A DNA stretch of 64,000 nucleotides from Pelagovum sp. HNIBRBA483 (GTDB lineage Bacteria > Pseudomonadota > Alphaproteobacteria > Rhodobacterales > Rhodobacteraceae). The notes under the pieces are model-generated. The model was not told the DNA's origin, searched no databases, and worked only from the letters and a program-made list of their open reading frames with translations. The stretch is taken from contig NZ_CP162412.1 of assembly GCF_040931995.1 (NCBI RefSeq), positions 372,001 through 436,000 on the forward strand. Direction: 5' to 3'. Position 1 is the stretch's first letter; the number at the start of each line of letters is the position of its first letter. Shown here piece by piece: positions 1-8,929 of the stretch. The translations under genes and the position numbers were made by a program.

Positions 1-1338
1 GCTCTGAAGAAAGAGGATGATACTGCTTCAAAGAGCCGCCTTGAGAAGCTTGAAAGGGAACTGGCTGATCTTCAGGAACAGTCAGCAGAGATGACTGCCA
101 TGTGGCAGTCCGAACGTGACAAGCTCGAGGGTGCACGCGGAATGAAAGAGCAACTCGATCGCGCGCGCGCCGATCTCGAGATTGCAAAAAGGGAAGGAAA
201 CCTCGCAAAAGCTGGTGAACTTTCATATGGCGTCATTCCACAGCTTGAGCGGCAACTTTCTGAGGCAGAGGATCATGAACAAGATTCGTTGATGGTTGAA
301 GAGGCTGTTCGCCCCGAGCAAATAGCCGAGGTTGTCGAACGCTGGACGGGTATCCCGACATCAAAGATGTTGGAAGGAGAACGTGAAAAGCTCTTGCGTA
401 TGGAGCAAGAGCTTGGCCGTCGCGTCATCGGGCAAAAACCTGCGCTGCGGGCCGTCTCAAACGCCGTTAGGCGCGCGCGCGCTGGGCTGAACGATGAGAA
501 CCGCCCACTCGGTTCCTTCTTGTTCCTTGGGCCTACAGGTGTCGGCAAGACTGAGCTGACAAAAGCGGTCGCTGAATATCTCTTTGATGATGACAACGCG
601 ATGGTTCGCATTGATATGTCAGAATTCATGGAGAAGCATGCAGTAGCGCGCTTGATTGGTGCGCCTCCTGGTTATGTAGGATATGATGAAGGGGGCGTTC
701 TAACCGAAGCCGTTCGGCGCCGACCTTATCAAGTTGTGTTGTTTGATGAGGTCGAGAAGGCGCATCCCGATGTCTTCAACGTTTTGCTTCAAGTCTTGGA
801 TGACGGTGTGTTGACCGACGGACATGGCCGAACGGTCGACTTCAAGCAAACATTGATTGTGTTGACCTCAAATCTGGGTGCCCAGGCTTTGAGCCAGCTG
901 CCTGATGGTTCTGATGCTGCTGAGGCGAAGCGAGACGTGATGGATGCGGTAAGAGCACATTTCCGACCGGAATTCCTGAACAGACTCGACGAGACGATCA
1001 TCTTTGACCGACTTGGTCGCGCCGACATGGATGGAATTGTCGAGATTCAGTTGCGTCGTCTTGCGAAGCGTCTATCGAGCCGAAACATTTCCCTCGACTT
1101 GGATGAAAGTGCGCGGAAGTGGCTGGCTGATGAGGGGTATGATCCTGTTTTCGGCGCGCGCCCATTAAAACGTGTTATTCAGCGCGCGCTGCAGGACCAA
1201 CTCGCGGAAATGATCCTTGCCGGTGAAATTGCTGACGGCGATGTCGTGCCAGTTTCGGCAGGATCCGAAGGGATGATTGTTGGCGAGCGGATTTCAAGAT
1301 CTGACAGATCTTTCCCTAACGACGCGGTTGTTCACTGA
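1..1338 (+). CDS. clpB: ATP-dependent chaperone ClpB, C-terminal half (5' end outside window)
   Basis: ClpB is the cytosolic AAA+ disaggregase that threads aggregated proteins in partnership with DnaK. Only about 445 residues are visible; the family is usually about 870, so the N domain and first ATPase domain lie upstream. The frame is open from base 1. The first ~90 residues are the charged end of the coiled-coil middle domain, followed by the inter-domain stretch [13 protein letters not shown]. The second ATPase domain has Walker [10 protein letters not shown] (bases 529-555), the pore-loop stretch [13 protein letters not shown], and Walker [13 protein letters not shown] (near 735-770). 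The C-terminal subdomain [11 protein letters not shown] is present. A hairpin follows the stop. Family assignment is very secure; any heat-shock promoter would lie outside the window. Confidence 0.97.
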   Translation, partial: ALKKEDDTASKSRLEKLERELADLQEQSAEMTAMWQSERDKLEGARGMKEQLDRARADLEIAKREGNLAKAGELSYGVIPQLERQLSEAEDHEQDSLMVEEAVRPEQIAEVVERWTGIPTSKMLEGEREKLLRMEQELGRRVIGQKPALRAVSNAVRRARAGLNDENRPLGSFLFLGPTGVGKTELTKAVAEYLFDDDNAMVRIDMSEFMEKHAVARLIGAPPGYVGYDEGGVLTEAVRRRPYQVVLFDEVEKAHPDVFNVLLQVLDDGVLTDGHGRTVDFKQTLIVLTSNLGAQALSQLPDGSDAAEAKRDVMDAVRAHFRPEFLNRLDETIIFDRLGRADMDGIVEIQLRRLAKRLSSRNISLDLDESARKWLADEGYDPVFGARPLKRVIQRALQDQLAEMILAGEIADGDVVPVSAGSEGMIVGERISRSDRSFPNDAVVH

Positions 1339-1350
1339 TGAGCGGATCCC

Positions 1351-1376
1351 GCAGCCCCGAGTGCTCTTGGGGCTGC
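1351..1376 (+). terminator. Stem-loop after clpB, possible factor-dependent or bidirectional terminator
   Basis: An 8-bp GC-rich stem (GCAGCCCC / GGGGCTGC) encloses a 10-base loop that can itself pair (GAG..CTC). It lies 12 bases after the clpB stop and between convergent genes. There is no T-tract on either side, so it is not a classical intrinsic terminator. Confidence 0.5.
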
Positions 1377-1396
1377 GCGACAGATCAAATATGCGA

Positions 1397-2119
1397 TTAG
1401 ATCATTCGGATAACGTCTTTATTGATCGCGAGCATATAGCCACGCCGAGCGATATTTTTGACAAGAAGCTCACTTATCATCTGATTGCCTAGGCTATCGC
1501 GCAATCGTTTAATCCGGGTCGCGCCGGCGGCTTCGTCACAATCAGCGGCAGAGCGTCCGGAAATTACGGCTTCAATCTCAGCTCCGGACAAAACCTCGTC
1601 ATCCATCCGCGCTTCAGCAAGTACGCTCAAAGTTTCGATTGCGGCGTCGGTCAGCTTGAATTCAAAGTTGTTGAGCAAGACGACGTTCTGATCGCGACTG
1701 ATCAACAGGGAATTGACGTCGATGCCACGGCGCTCGATATGCCCCATGCGGCGGTTCAGAGCTACGAGCATCAACAGAAAACTTACCGCGGCTATAAGGA
1801 GTGCTGCAGAAAAAACCAGCAGGACAAAGATCACAAAGCGGTACGATGTCAGTGTGTCGGAGAAAGCTGTCCCTGATTGTGCGAGAATTTCCAGTAATTT
1901 AATGTCTGATGGTGACGTGAGCGCAGTGTTCTCAACGAACAATGTCTCAACGCGTTCGTTGAAAGCGTTGGCGTCAGGCAAATTTATGAACAACAGAACT
2001 GCTGCGCAGATCAGCAAGAATGCTATTGAAGCGATTCCACCCCAAACAATCCGCGTGCCCGCCGCTTTGACGTCAGAAGCGGAGGAAGTAGTCTCCTGCA
2101 CTCTCTTTCCTTTCCTCAA
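1397..2119 (-). CDS. Two-TM membrane protein with C-terminal OmpR-like winged-helix domain
   Basis: The 240-residue protein has a positively charged N terminus (MRKGKR), a membrane segment near residues 24-46, a ~45-residue extracytoplasmic loop, a second membrane segment near 94-120, then a cytoplasmic region. Residues ~145-235 resemble the DNA-binding domain of OmpR-type regulators: TRIKRLRDSLGNQ matches the recognition-helix region and RRGYML the wing hairpin (classical form RG.GY.L). This suggests a membrane-bound regulator with the domain order of ToxR/CadC reversed. No receiver or kinase domain is visible. The 5' end overlaps the upstream small secreted protein gene by 47 bases in another frame, so the two are probably co-transcribed. 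Function and targets are unknown; the winged-helix call is my inference from spacing and motifs. Confidence 0.7.
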   Translation of the reverse strand: MRKGKRVQETTSSASDVKAAGTRIVWGGIASIAFLLICAAVLLFINLPDANAFNERVETLFVENTALTSPSDIKLLEILAQSGTAFSDTLTSYRFVIFVLLVFSAALLIAAVSFLLMLVALNRRMGHIERRGIDVNSLLISRDQNVVLLNNFEFKLTDAAIETLSVLAEARMDDEVLSGAEIEAVISGRSAADCDEAAGATRIKRLRDSLGNQMISELLVKNIARRGYMLAINKDVIRMI

Positions 2120-2354
2120 GGCCGTCTTCGGGAAAGACAGAAAGGACCTTCAGAAGTTCCCATCCATTTTTTCCAAGGCGATCTTCCAACTCTTTGTCGG
2201 CGATGTCGAGGTCGCAGGTTCCGAAAATCTCGGAAACACCGTAATGAAGGCGCAATGGATTATCTTGTTTTGCCTTGTAGTCTGCAAAACAATCAGCACT
2301 CGCGATTGTTGCGAAAGAGGAAAGACAGATGGTGAGCAGAAGCAATCTAAACAT
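2073..2354 (-). CDS. Small secreted protein with a GWELL motif (DUF4177-like?)
   Basis: I chose the start that gives MFRLLLLTICLSSFATIASA, a clear Sec signal peptide with probable cleavage after ASA, leaving about 73 mature residues; an upstream in-frame start only adds an implausible extension. The mature part contains two cysteines (near DCFADY and FGTCDL), possibly a disulfide, and the stretch LGKNGWELLKVLSVF, which resembles the GWELV core of small DUF4177-type proteins. The 3' end overlaps the winged-helix membrane protein gene by 47 bases, arguing for one transcript. It could be a ligand or modulator of the extracytoplasmic loop of its neighbour, but that is only inferred from position. 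Confidence 0.6.
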   Translation of the reverse strand: MFRLLLLTICLSSFATIASADCFADYKAKQDNPLRLHYGVSEIFGTCDLDIADKELEDRLGKNGWELLKVLSVFPEDGLEERKESAGDYFLRF

Positions 2355-2543
2355 GATGATTACAAGAGCGGACTGAACCTTGTAATGCAATAACAACTGC
2401 AACTAAGCAGCTATTTCATCGCTCATGCTCTTTAGGTTTGACGTGAGTTGGAGGGCAGGTTGTGTGCCAGACGAGTAAACAACATCTCCGGTGCAAAATA
2501 TGTCGGGTGAAGTCAGTTTTGGAGAGGACAACCTGGTGACGCT

Positions 2544-3173
2544 ATGACTTTGATTGGTCCAGACTTTTCCTTTGAACGTGAACACATGGCTTCCGGTGCC
2601 CGCTGGGTGGTTGGCATAGATGAAGTCGGCAGGGGGCCAATTGCTGGTCCGGTAACCGCAGCAGCTATTATCCTGGATCCAGAAAACATCCCCGACGGCC
2701 TGAACGATAGTAAGAAGTTGTCGATCCGCAGGCGCGAGCGGCTATTTGCAGAAATTCTCGAAACTGCTGTTGTGGGCGTCGCGCATGCGAGCGTCGATGA
2801 AATTGACGAACTCAACATTTTAAGAGCGTCTCACCTAGCGATGGAGCGCGCGTGTTCGCTGCTCAGTATTTCGCCGTCGATGGCGCTTATCGATGGGAAT
2901 CTTGTGCCGAAAGGACTCCGCATCCCCAGCGTGGCGATTGTGCGGGGAGACGCGCGTTCACAGTCTATCGCAGCTGCGTCGATTGTCGCCAAAGTGACCC
3001 GCGACAAGATCATGGTGGATTTAGAGCAACAATACCCTGGATACGATTGGGCGAAAAATGCGGGATATCCGACAAAGGCGCATTTAGAGGCGCTTCGAAA
3101 TATTGGTGTGACCCCTCATCATAGGCGCTCTTTTAAACCGGTCCACAATATGTTGTATCAAGAGAAATCATAA
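2544..3173 (+). CDS. rnhB: Ribonuclease HII
   Basis: RNase HII cuts the RNA strand of RNA-DNA hybrids and removes misincorporated ribonucleotides from DNA. At 209 residues it is the usual length. The signature GIDEVGRGPIAGP (near residues 24-36) provides the first catalytic Asp-Glu pair, LIDGN supplies another Asp near 117, and GDARSQSIAAASIVAKVTRD is the conserved C-terminal block. The C-terminal sequence THHRRSF-type (TPHHRRSFKPVHN) is typical of alphaproteobacterial members. The chosen ATG keeps the short N-terminal lead (PDFSFE) seen in related enzymes. It is followed after 97 bases by ccrM, which has its own promoter. Confidence 0.97.
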   Translation: MTLIGPDFSFEREHMASGARWVVGIDEVGRGPIAGPVTAAAIILDPENIPDGLNDSKKLSIRRRERLFAEILETAVVGVAHASVDEIDELNILRASHLAMERACSLLSISPSMALIDGNLVPKGLRIPSVAIVRGDARSQSIAAASIVAKVTRDKIMVDLEQQYPGYDWAKNAGYPTKAHLEALRNIGVTPHHRRSFKPVHNMLYQEKS

Positions 3174-3179
3174 CACATT

Positions 3180-3223
3180 GATTCAAAAAAGCTTTTGACA
3201 CCGAATCGCCTCTGACTCATTTT
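3180..3223 (+). promoter_or_regulatory. Putative ccrM promoter with three GANTC sites
   Basis: A consensus -35 hexamer TTGACA (3195-3200) is followed by a 17-base spacer and a weak -10, CATTTT (3218-3223). Three GANTC sites, the target of the methyltransferase encoded just downstream, lie within 39 bases: GATTC 3180-3184, GAATC 3203-3207 and GACTC 3214-3218. The last two sit in the -35/-10 spacer, the third touching the -10. This suggests methylation-state feedback on ccrM; the hexamers and sites are directly visible, the feedback is inference. Confidence 0.6.
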
Positions 3224-3261
3224 AGTCCTCAAGATCGAGTGGGAAAAACCACCGTCATTAG

Positions 3262-4380
<1,119 letters not shown>

Positions 4381-4427
4381 CGCTTTACCGCCGGTGCCTG
4401 TGGCTTGATCACGAAAAGGCACGAACT

Positions 4428-4453
4428 GCCCCGCCGAATGGCGGGGCTTTTTT
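4428..4453 (+). terminator. Intrinsic terminator after ccrM
   Basis: A perfect 8-bp stem GCCCCGCC / GGCGGGGC with the tetraloop GAAT is followed immediately by six T residues. It lies 47 bases after the ccrM stop and just before the convergent alkB stop. Confidence 0.93.
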
Positions 4454-4456
4454 ATA

Positions 4457-5584
4457 TCATTGAGGGATTGGGGTCTGGGCGTTCTTATATGGCTCCCAGT
4501 CGGTAATTTCAGGGTAATGCATTGCCCGCCATTTTCGAACTTGTGGGTTCATCTTGCGTCGCCAGAGCGGCGGTATCATCGCGAATATCGTCATAAGTGG
4601 ATAGCCGTGAGGCAACTGCGGCGCTTCGAGTTCATCATAGTTTTGCAATAGCGGAAACCGCCGGCTTGGTTTGTAGTGATGATCTGAATGCCTTTGAAGA
4701 TTGATAAGCAACCAGTTGGACCAGCGATGAGCGGCATTCCATGAGTGACGCGGCAAAACATGTTCGTACTTGCCGTCGCCAAGGTGTTTGCGTGTCAATC
4801 CATAGTGTTCCACATAATTGGCAAGTTCCAATTGCCAAACTGCCACGAATGCTTGCGTGATAAATAGAAAGACACCGAGCAAGCCTCCGAACCAGAATGC
4901 ACAAGATAAAAAGAATATCTGAAGAAGTCCGTATTTCCAGAAAGGGTTTCTGAAAGACCACACTAAGCGCCCGCTTCGGATTAATTTCTCGCGCTCTGCA
5001 GTGAAAGAGGATGTAACGCATTCCTTTAGCACACGAGGAAAAAAGCGGTGGAATCCTTCATTGTACCGCGCTGTTACTGCATCCCGAGGAGTGCCAACAT
5101 AACGATGGTGCACCAACAGGTGTTCGGATCTGAAATGTGAGTATAGCACCGATGCCAATAATATATCGGCCAGCCAGCGCTCGCCGCGCTGTTTCTGATG
5201 CATCAACTCATGTGAGTAGTTGATCCCGATCGTACCGCTCAGCACCCCAAAGCTAAAAAACACACCCCATGACTCGACCATGCTCAAGTGGGATGCTTTC
5301 GGGACGTACCACAGCAGTCCGAAGAGCGTCGCCATCTGAACAGGCACCCACGCAAGTGTCACAGCGCGATACCAAAACAGCTCAGCTTCCGGCGTTTCTG
5401 GGTCTTCATTCTTAGTGTTAAGTCCGGCGACGAGATCCAGTATTGAGAATAGCTGCCAGGTTGCCAGTGGCACGAGGAGCAGCGTCCATCCGCCTTGGAA
5501 AACGCTGATCCACATCAGCGGTACTAGCAGAAATGAGAGCCAAAAAGGTAATGCTGCGAGGAGTGCAGTTCTTGTGCCGTGCAT
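4457..5584 (-). CDS. alkB: Alkane 1-monooxygenase (AlkB-type membrane di-iron hydroxylase)
   Basis: Integral-membrane di-iron enzyme that hydroxylates the terminal carbon of medium-chain alkanes, using electrons from rubredoxin. The 375-residue protein has several hydrophobic segments and all histidine boxes: HELMH (125-129), EHLLVHH (154-160), NYVEHYGL (256-263) and LQRHSDHH (296-303). The NYVEHYGL box and the LQRHSDHH form separate AlkB from fatty-acid desaturases. No rubredoxin, rubredoxin reductase or alcohol dehydrogenase gene adjoins, so redox partners must be elsewhere. It stands alone between convergent ccrM and co-directional mutY, with a 55-base gap upstream. Function is secure at family level; the natural substrate chain length is not visible. 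Confidence 0.93.
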   Translation of the reverse strand: MHGTRTALLAALPFWLSFLLVPLMWISVFQGGWTLLLVPLATWQLFSILDLVAGLNTKNEDPETPEAELFWYRAVTLAWVPVQMATLFGLLWYVPKASHLSMVESWGVFFSFGVLSGTIGINYSHELMHQKQRGERWLADILLASVLYSHFRSEHLLVHHRYVGTPRDAVTARYNEGFHRFFPRVLKECVTSSFTAEREKLIRSGRLVWSFRNPFWKYGLLQIFFLSCAFWFGGLLGVFLFITQAFVAVWQLELANYVEHYGLTRKHLGDGKYEHVLPRHSWNAAHRWSNWLLINLQRHSDHHYKPSRRFPLLQNYDELEAPQLPHGYPLMTIFAMIPPLWRRKMNPQVRKWRAMHYPEITDWEPYKNAQTPIPQ

Positions 5585-5639
5585 AACAACCTAATTCCCG
5601 ACTTGAACATCGATAGCCTACCGCTATCCACATGCACTC

Positions 5640-6704
5640 TCAATTCCACAAATCGTCGCTGGATATCACCTTAAAAACTTTCCTCATCAGGCTCGGCAGA
5701 TCAGAAGGTCGCAATTCATCGCTCGGCATCCAAAATTGGTTCGGGGCCAGAGGAATATCCGGGGCCCAAGCATAGTGAACATCCAACTTTAGGTGAAAGT
5801 GCGTGAACGTATGTTTGACTTGATTGCCATATCGTTGCCAATGCGCAGCAAAAGGGGGCTCCACCTCGGGGTTAAGCTCGGCCCATGTCGAAGAGGGCCA
5901 GCACACCATGTTACCTAACAGTCCCTCGGGTGGACGGCGCTCAAGTAGCCACGCACCATCAAATCTGCGTCGTGCGACGAAAGCATTTCCGAATCTCGTC
6001 GGCTTTGCCTTCTTGGGCAGTTTTTCAGGAAGTGTATTCTGGAGGGACGCCGCGAAGCCCGCGCAGCCGCTTCGAAGTGGACAGATGTCACAGGATGGAG
6101 CGCGAGGTTTGCAAATGGTCGCGCCGAGATCCATCATCGCTTGGGCAAAGTCACCTGGACGATTTTGCGGCGTCAGGCGGGTAACGTGTTGAAACAGTTC
6201 TGGCTTGGATGTGGGCAGTGGTGTTTTGATGGCAAAGAGGCGCGATATTACGCGTTCGATGTTACCATCCATAACTGGTTCAGGAAGGTTGAACGCAATC
6301 GAGCTAATCGCGGCGGCAGTGTACGGACCTATACCTGGCAGCGAGAGCAACGTTTCGAAATCGCTGGGGAACTGACCTGCAAAATCTTGGTCTATGACCC
6401 GGGCGCATTTCAACAAATTCCGAGCTCGGGCATAATATCCTAGGCCAGCCCACTCAGCCATAACATCGGAATCTTCAGCTTTTGCGAGAGCCGAAACGTT
6501 GGGCCAGCGCGTGGTGAATGCTCTAAAGTAATCTCGCACGACGACTACGGTTGTTTGCTGAAGCATGATTTCCGAAAGCCAGATCCTATACGGGTCAGGC
6601 TGGACCCCGGCAGCGCGCTCTTTTGGGCCGATACGCCATGGCAGAACGCGGGCATTTCCGTCGTACCAGCTCAGCAAGTCATCAGAAATCTTCTGGTCAC
6701 GCAA
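5640..6704 (-). CDS. mutY: A/G-specific adenine glycosylase MutY
   Basis: Base-excision repair enzyme that removes adenine mispaired with 8-oxoguanine. The 354 residues carry the catalytic Glu45 in SEIMLQQT, a helix-hairpin-helix LPGIGPYTA (122-130), catalytic Asp146 in VMDGNIERV, and the 4Fe-4S cysteines C198-x6-C205-x2-C208-x5-C214. The C-terminal Nudix-like domain for 8-oxoG recognition follows (LLERRPPEGLLGNMVCWPS). Translation appears to start at TTG, preceded at good distance by GGGAG; no suitable ATG lies near. It is divergent from the DUF721 gene across only 68 bases, so the two promoters share that space. Confidence 0.96.
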   Translation of the reverse strand: MRDQKISDDLLSWYDGNARVLPWRIGPKERAAGVQPDPYRIWLSEIMLQQTTVVVVRDYFRAFTTRWPNVSALAKAEDSDVMAEWAGLGYYARARNLLKCARVIDQDFAGQFPSDFETLLSLPGIGPYTAAAISSIAFNLPEPVMDGNIERVISRLFAIKTPLPTSKPELFQHVTRLTPQNRPGDFAQAMMDLGATICKPRAPSCDICPLRSGCAGFAASLQNTLPEKLPKKAKPTRFGNAFVARRRFDGAWLLERRPPEGLLGNMVCWPSSTWAELNPEVEPPFAAHWQRYGNQVKHTFTHFHLKLDVHYAWAPDIPLAPNQFWMPSDELRPSDLPSLMRKVFKVISSDDLWN

Positions 6705-6772
6705 TATTTACTCTCCCTTAACCACGCTTTTACTGGCGACAGAAACTGCATCCTCTAGTATGCCCATTTAGG

Positions 6773-7318
6773 ATGGATCAGAAACAGCGCAAAAAGATAT
6801 CTGGTGGGTTTGCGCGAGCAGGCAAGCTGCTTCAAACGCGTATCAATGAGGCAAGCGCGAAGCGCGGCTTTGGCGAGACGCGCGTGTTGACCCATTGGCG
6901 AGAGATCGTTGGTCCCGCTACCGCAAATGTTTGCCGCCCCGTGAAGATATCCTACAAAACGGGCGGTATCGGCGCGGTGTTAACCATTCTATCGAATGGT
7001 GCGCACGCAACGATCCTTTCCATGCAAAAGCATGATATTCTTGAAAAGGTGAATGCTTGTTATGGGTATCGTGCTATACACGATATTCGGATCACTCAAA
7101 CGGCTCCGACCGGATTCAGTGAGGGACAAGTGGAGTATGTGGCGCCTCGCCAAAAATCGGAGGCGCCGAGAGAACTTTCGAGCCGTGATAGAAACATAGT
7201 TGCTACGATAGCGACTGGGGTAGAAGATACTCGCCTACGAGCCGCTTTAACTGAATTGGGTGGTTCGATATTGGCGCGAAACGGACAAAAGACAGTTAGG
7301 AGCAGTCATGGATCGTAG
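6773..7318 (+). CDS. DUF721 protein (DciA-like)
   Basis: The 181-residue protein matches the DUF721 family in its central part: VLTHWREIVGPATANVCRPVKI is the conserved W-x-x-I/V-V-G-x-x-x-A block, followed by a beta-rich core. DUF721 includes DciA, the ancestral loader of the replicative helicase DnaB in bacteria without DnaC. The C-terminal third is charged and poorly conserved, as is common. It begins a two-gene unit: its last 11 bases overlap the following thioredoxin-fold gene. The role in helicase loading is inferred from the family, not from this sequence. Confidence 0.8.
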   Translation: MDQKQRKKISGGFARAGKLLQTRINEASAKRGFGETRVLTHWREIVGPATANVCRPVKISYKTGGIGAVLTILSNGAHATILSMQKHDILEKVNACYGYRAIHDIRITQTAPTGFSEGQVEYVAPRQKSEAPRELSSRDRNIVATIATGVEDTRLRAALTELGGSILARNGQKTVRSSHGS

Positions 7319-7931
7319 ACTTTTTTTGGCTTCGACAGGTGTCGGTGCTGTAATGGCAATGAACGTGCCTTTGCCGCTCTTCGCTCAAGAAGCAATAGAT
7401 GCTGCCGTTGAAGTTACGGAGATGGTTATTGGTAACCCCGACGCTGAAGTCGAAGTCATCGAATATGCTTCATATACTTGTCCCCACTGCGCGAATTTTC
7501 ATCAATCCGTTTACCCGACTTTGAAATCGGATTTCATAGACACTGGGCTTATTAAGTTCGTTTATCGCGAAGTTTACTTCGACCGCTTTGGGCTTTGGGC
7601 TTCAATGGTGGCTAGATGTGGTGGCGAGCAAAGATTTTTTGGCCTCACCAAGATGTTATATGAAAAGCAACGGGAATGGACCGCTGGCGGTGATCCTGTT
7701 GCCATCGCGGAAAACCTCAGAAACCTCGGGAAGGTATCCGGTCTTACCGATGAGTTATTAGATGGATGCATGACTGACGCCGCCAAAGCACAGGCGCTCG
7801 TAGACTGGTTCCAACAGAATACAGAGGATGACGGGATCAACTCTACGCCAAGTTTTGTGATAAACGGCGTGAAATTCGAGGGAAGTTGGGATGATGAACT
7901 CATCCCTGCCATTGAAGCGGCCCTTAGCTAG
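7308..7931 (+). CDS. DsbA-family thiol-disulfide oxidoreductase with Tat-like signal
   Basis: A 207-residue exported thioredoxin-fold protein. The start at 7308 has an AGGAG ribosome site and gives MDRRLFLASTG, a good twin-arginine (RRxFL) export motif followed by a hydrophobic stretch and probable cleavage after LFAQ. The active site is CPHC (residues 58-61) in ASYTCPHCANFH, as in DsbA-type oxidants. The C-terminal NSTPSFVINGVKFEG segment contains the cis-proline loop and the end of the fold. Such proteins form or isomerise disulfides in the periplasm. It overlaps the DUF721 gene by 11 bases and converges on lpxK with a 4-base overlap. No DsbB-like partner is nearby. Confidence 0.9.
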   Translation: MDRRLFLASTGVGAVMAMNVPLPLFAQEAIDAAVEVTEMVIGNPDAEVEVIEYASYTCPHCANFHQSVYPTLKSDFIDTGLIKFVYREVYFDRFGLWASMVARCGGEQRFFGLTKMLYEKQREWTAGGDPVAIAENLRNLGKVSGLTDELLDGCMTDAAKAQALVDWFQQNTEDDGINSTPSFVINGVKFEGSWDDELIPAIEAALS

Positions 7932-8929
7932 TTCCGTCTTTGTTTAGATGTGATATTTTCAGACAACGCTTCTTTTAAGGGAGTCTTGTCTGAAAACTGC
8001 AATCTCACAGGCAATGTGATAACTTTTTGGCGGAAGCTCGGCGGTAATCTTGCTGCGTCTTTTTCTGTAGTGACAAGTTGCGCGACGCGCAGTTTTGCTT
8101 CGCGTTCAAGGCGCTTTAGCAAACCATCCGAGAGGGCTTGGTGATCTGTGAGGGCAACGCCTCGGATCACTTCGGCCCCTAATCTTCTGAGAGTTTCGAA
8201 AAATTTCTCAGGATGACCTATTCCCGCAAAGGCAAGGACGCGCATGCCCGCCCATGGCATTCCAGTCGCAAGTGGGATCAATTCACCTTGGAGAATTGGG
8301 GTGGCTTTATGAAGTTGCGTTTCGCTCAAAAACTGTTGGCGTTCTTGCTCAGTTCCGATCAGCGCCACAAGATCCGTGCGATCTAGCCCTGATTGTACTG
8401 GTTCTCGTAATGGCCCAGCAGGAATGACGTGGCCGTTACCAAATCCTCTTCTGGCGTCGACAACAACAATTGAGAGATCCTTTGGTATGTCAGGGTTCTG
8501 ATGACCGTCATCGAGCAAAATCACGTTTGCACCTGCTTTTTCCGCCATAGCGACGCCAAGCGATCTGTCGCGCGCTATCCAAGTTGTTGCAAATGAAGAC
8601 AGCAACAACGGTTCGTCACCCACGTCTTTGGCAGAATGGCGTCTCTCATCAACTTTAAGCGGCCCCTCCAGATTGCCGCCGTAACCTCTTGATACTATGT
8701 GAGGATTTGAACCAGTACCCTGCAAATACTGTGCAAGCGCTATGACCGTCGGTGTCTTGCCCGTACCTCCCGCGTTGATGTTTCCTACACAAATCACCGG
8801 GATGCTGGACCGATACTTCGGTTCTCGCCTCAATCGCCGGGCAGTACCAAAAGCATAAAGCGCTGCAAGCGGCGTCAGTAGGCGCGCTGCAACACCGGTA
8901 CGCTGATACCAGAAATTTGGTGCTCTCAT
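7928..8929 (-). CDS. lpxK: Tetraacyldisaccharide 4'-kinase LpxK
   Basis: Inner-membrane-associated kinase that adds the 4'-phosphate in lipid A synthesis. It has 333 residues, normal for the family. The N terminus opens with the typical PNFWYQ and a hydrophobic membrane-binding helix, then the P-loop VGNINAGGTGKTPT (about 49-62). LLDDGHQNPDIPKDLSIVVVD is the conserved block with the catalytic Asp-His pair, and NGHVIPAGPLREP follows. Its ATG overlaps the stop of the upstream waaA-like gene by 4 bases, so the two are translationally coupled. Confidence 0.96.
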   Translation of the reverse strand: MRAPNFWYQRTGVAARLLTPLAALYAFGTARRLRREPKYRSSIPVICVGNINAGGTGKTPTVIALAQYLQGTGSNPHIVSRGYGGNLEGPLKVDERRHSAKDVGDEPLLLSSFATTWIARDRSLGVAMAEKAGANVILLDDGHQNPDIPKDLSIVVVDARRGFGNGHVIPAGPLREPVQSGLDRTDLVALIGTEQERQQFLSETQLHKATPILQGELIPLATGMPWAGMRVLAFAGIGHPEKFFETLRRLGAEVIRGVALTDHQALSDGLLKRLEREAKLRVAQLVTTEKDAARLPPSFRQKVITLPVRLQFSDKTPLKEALSENITSKQRRN

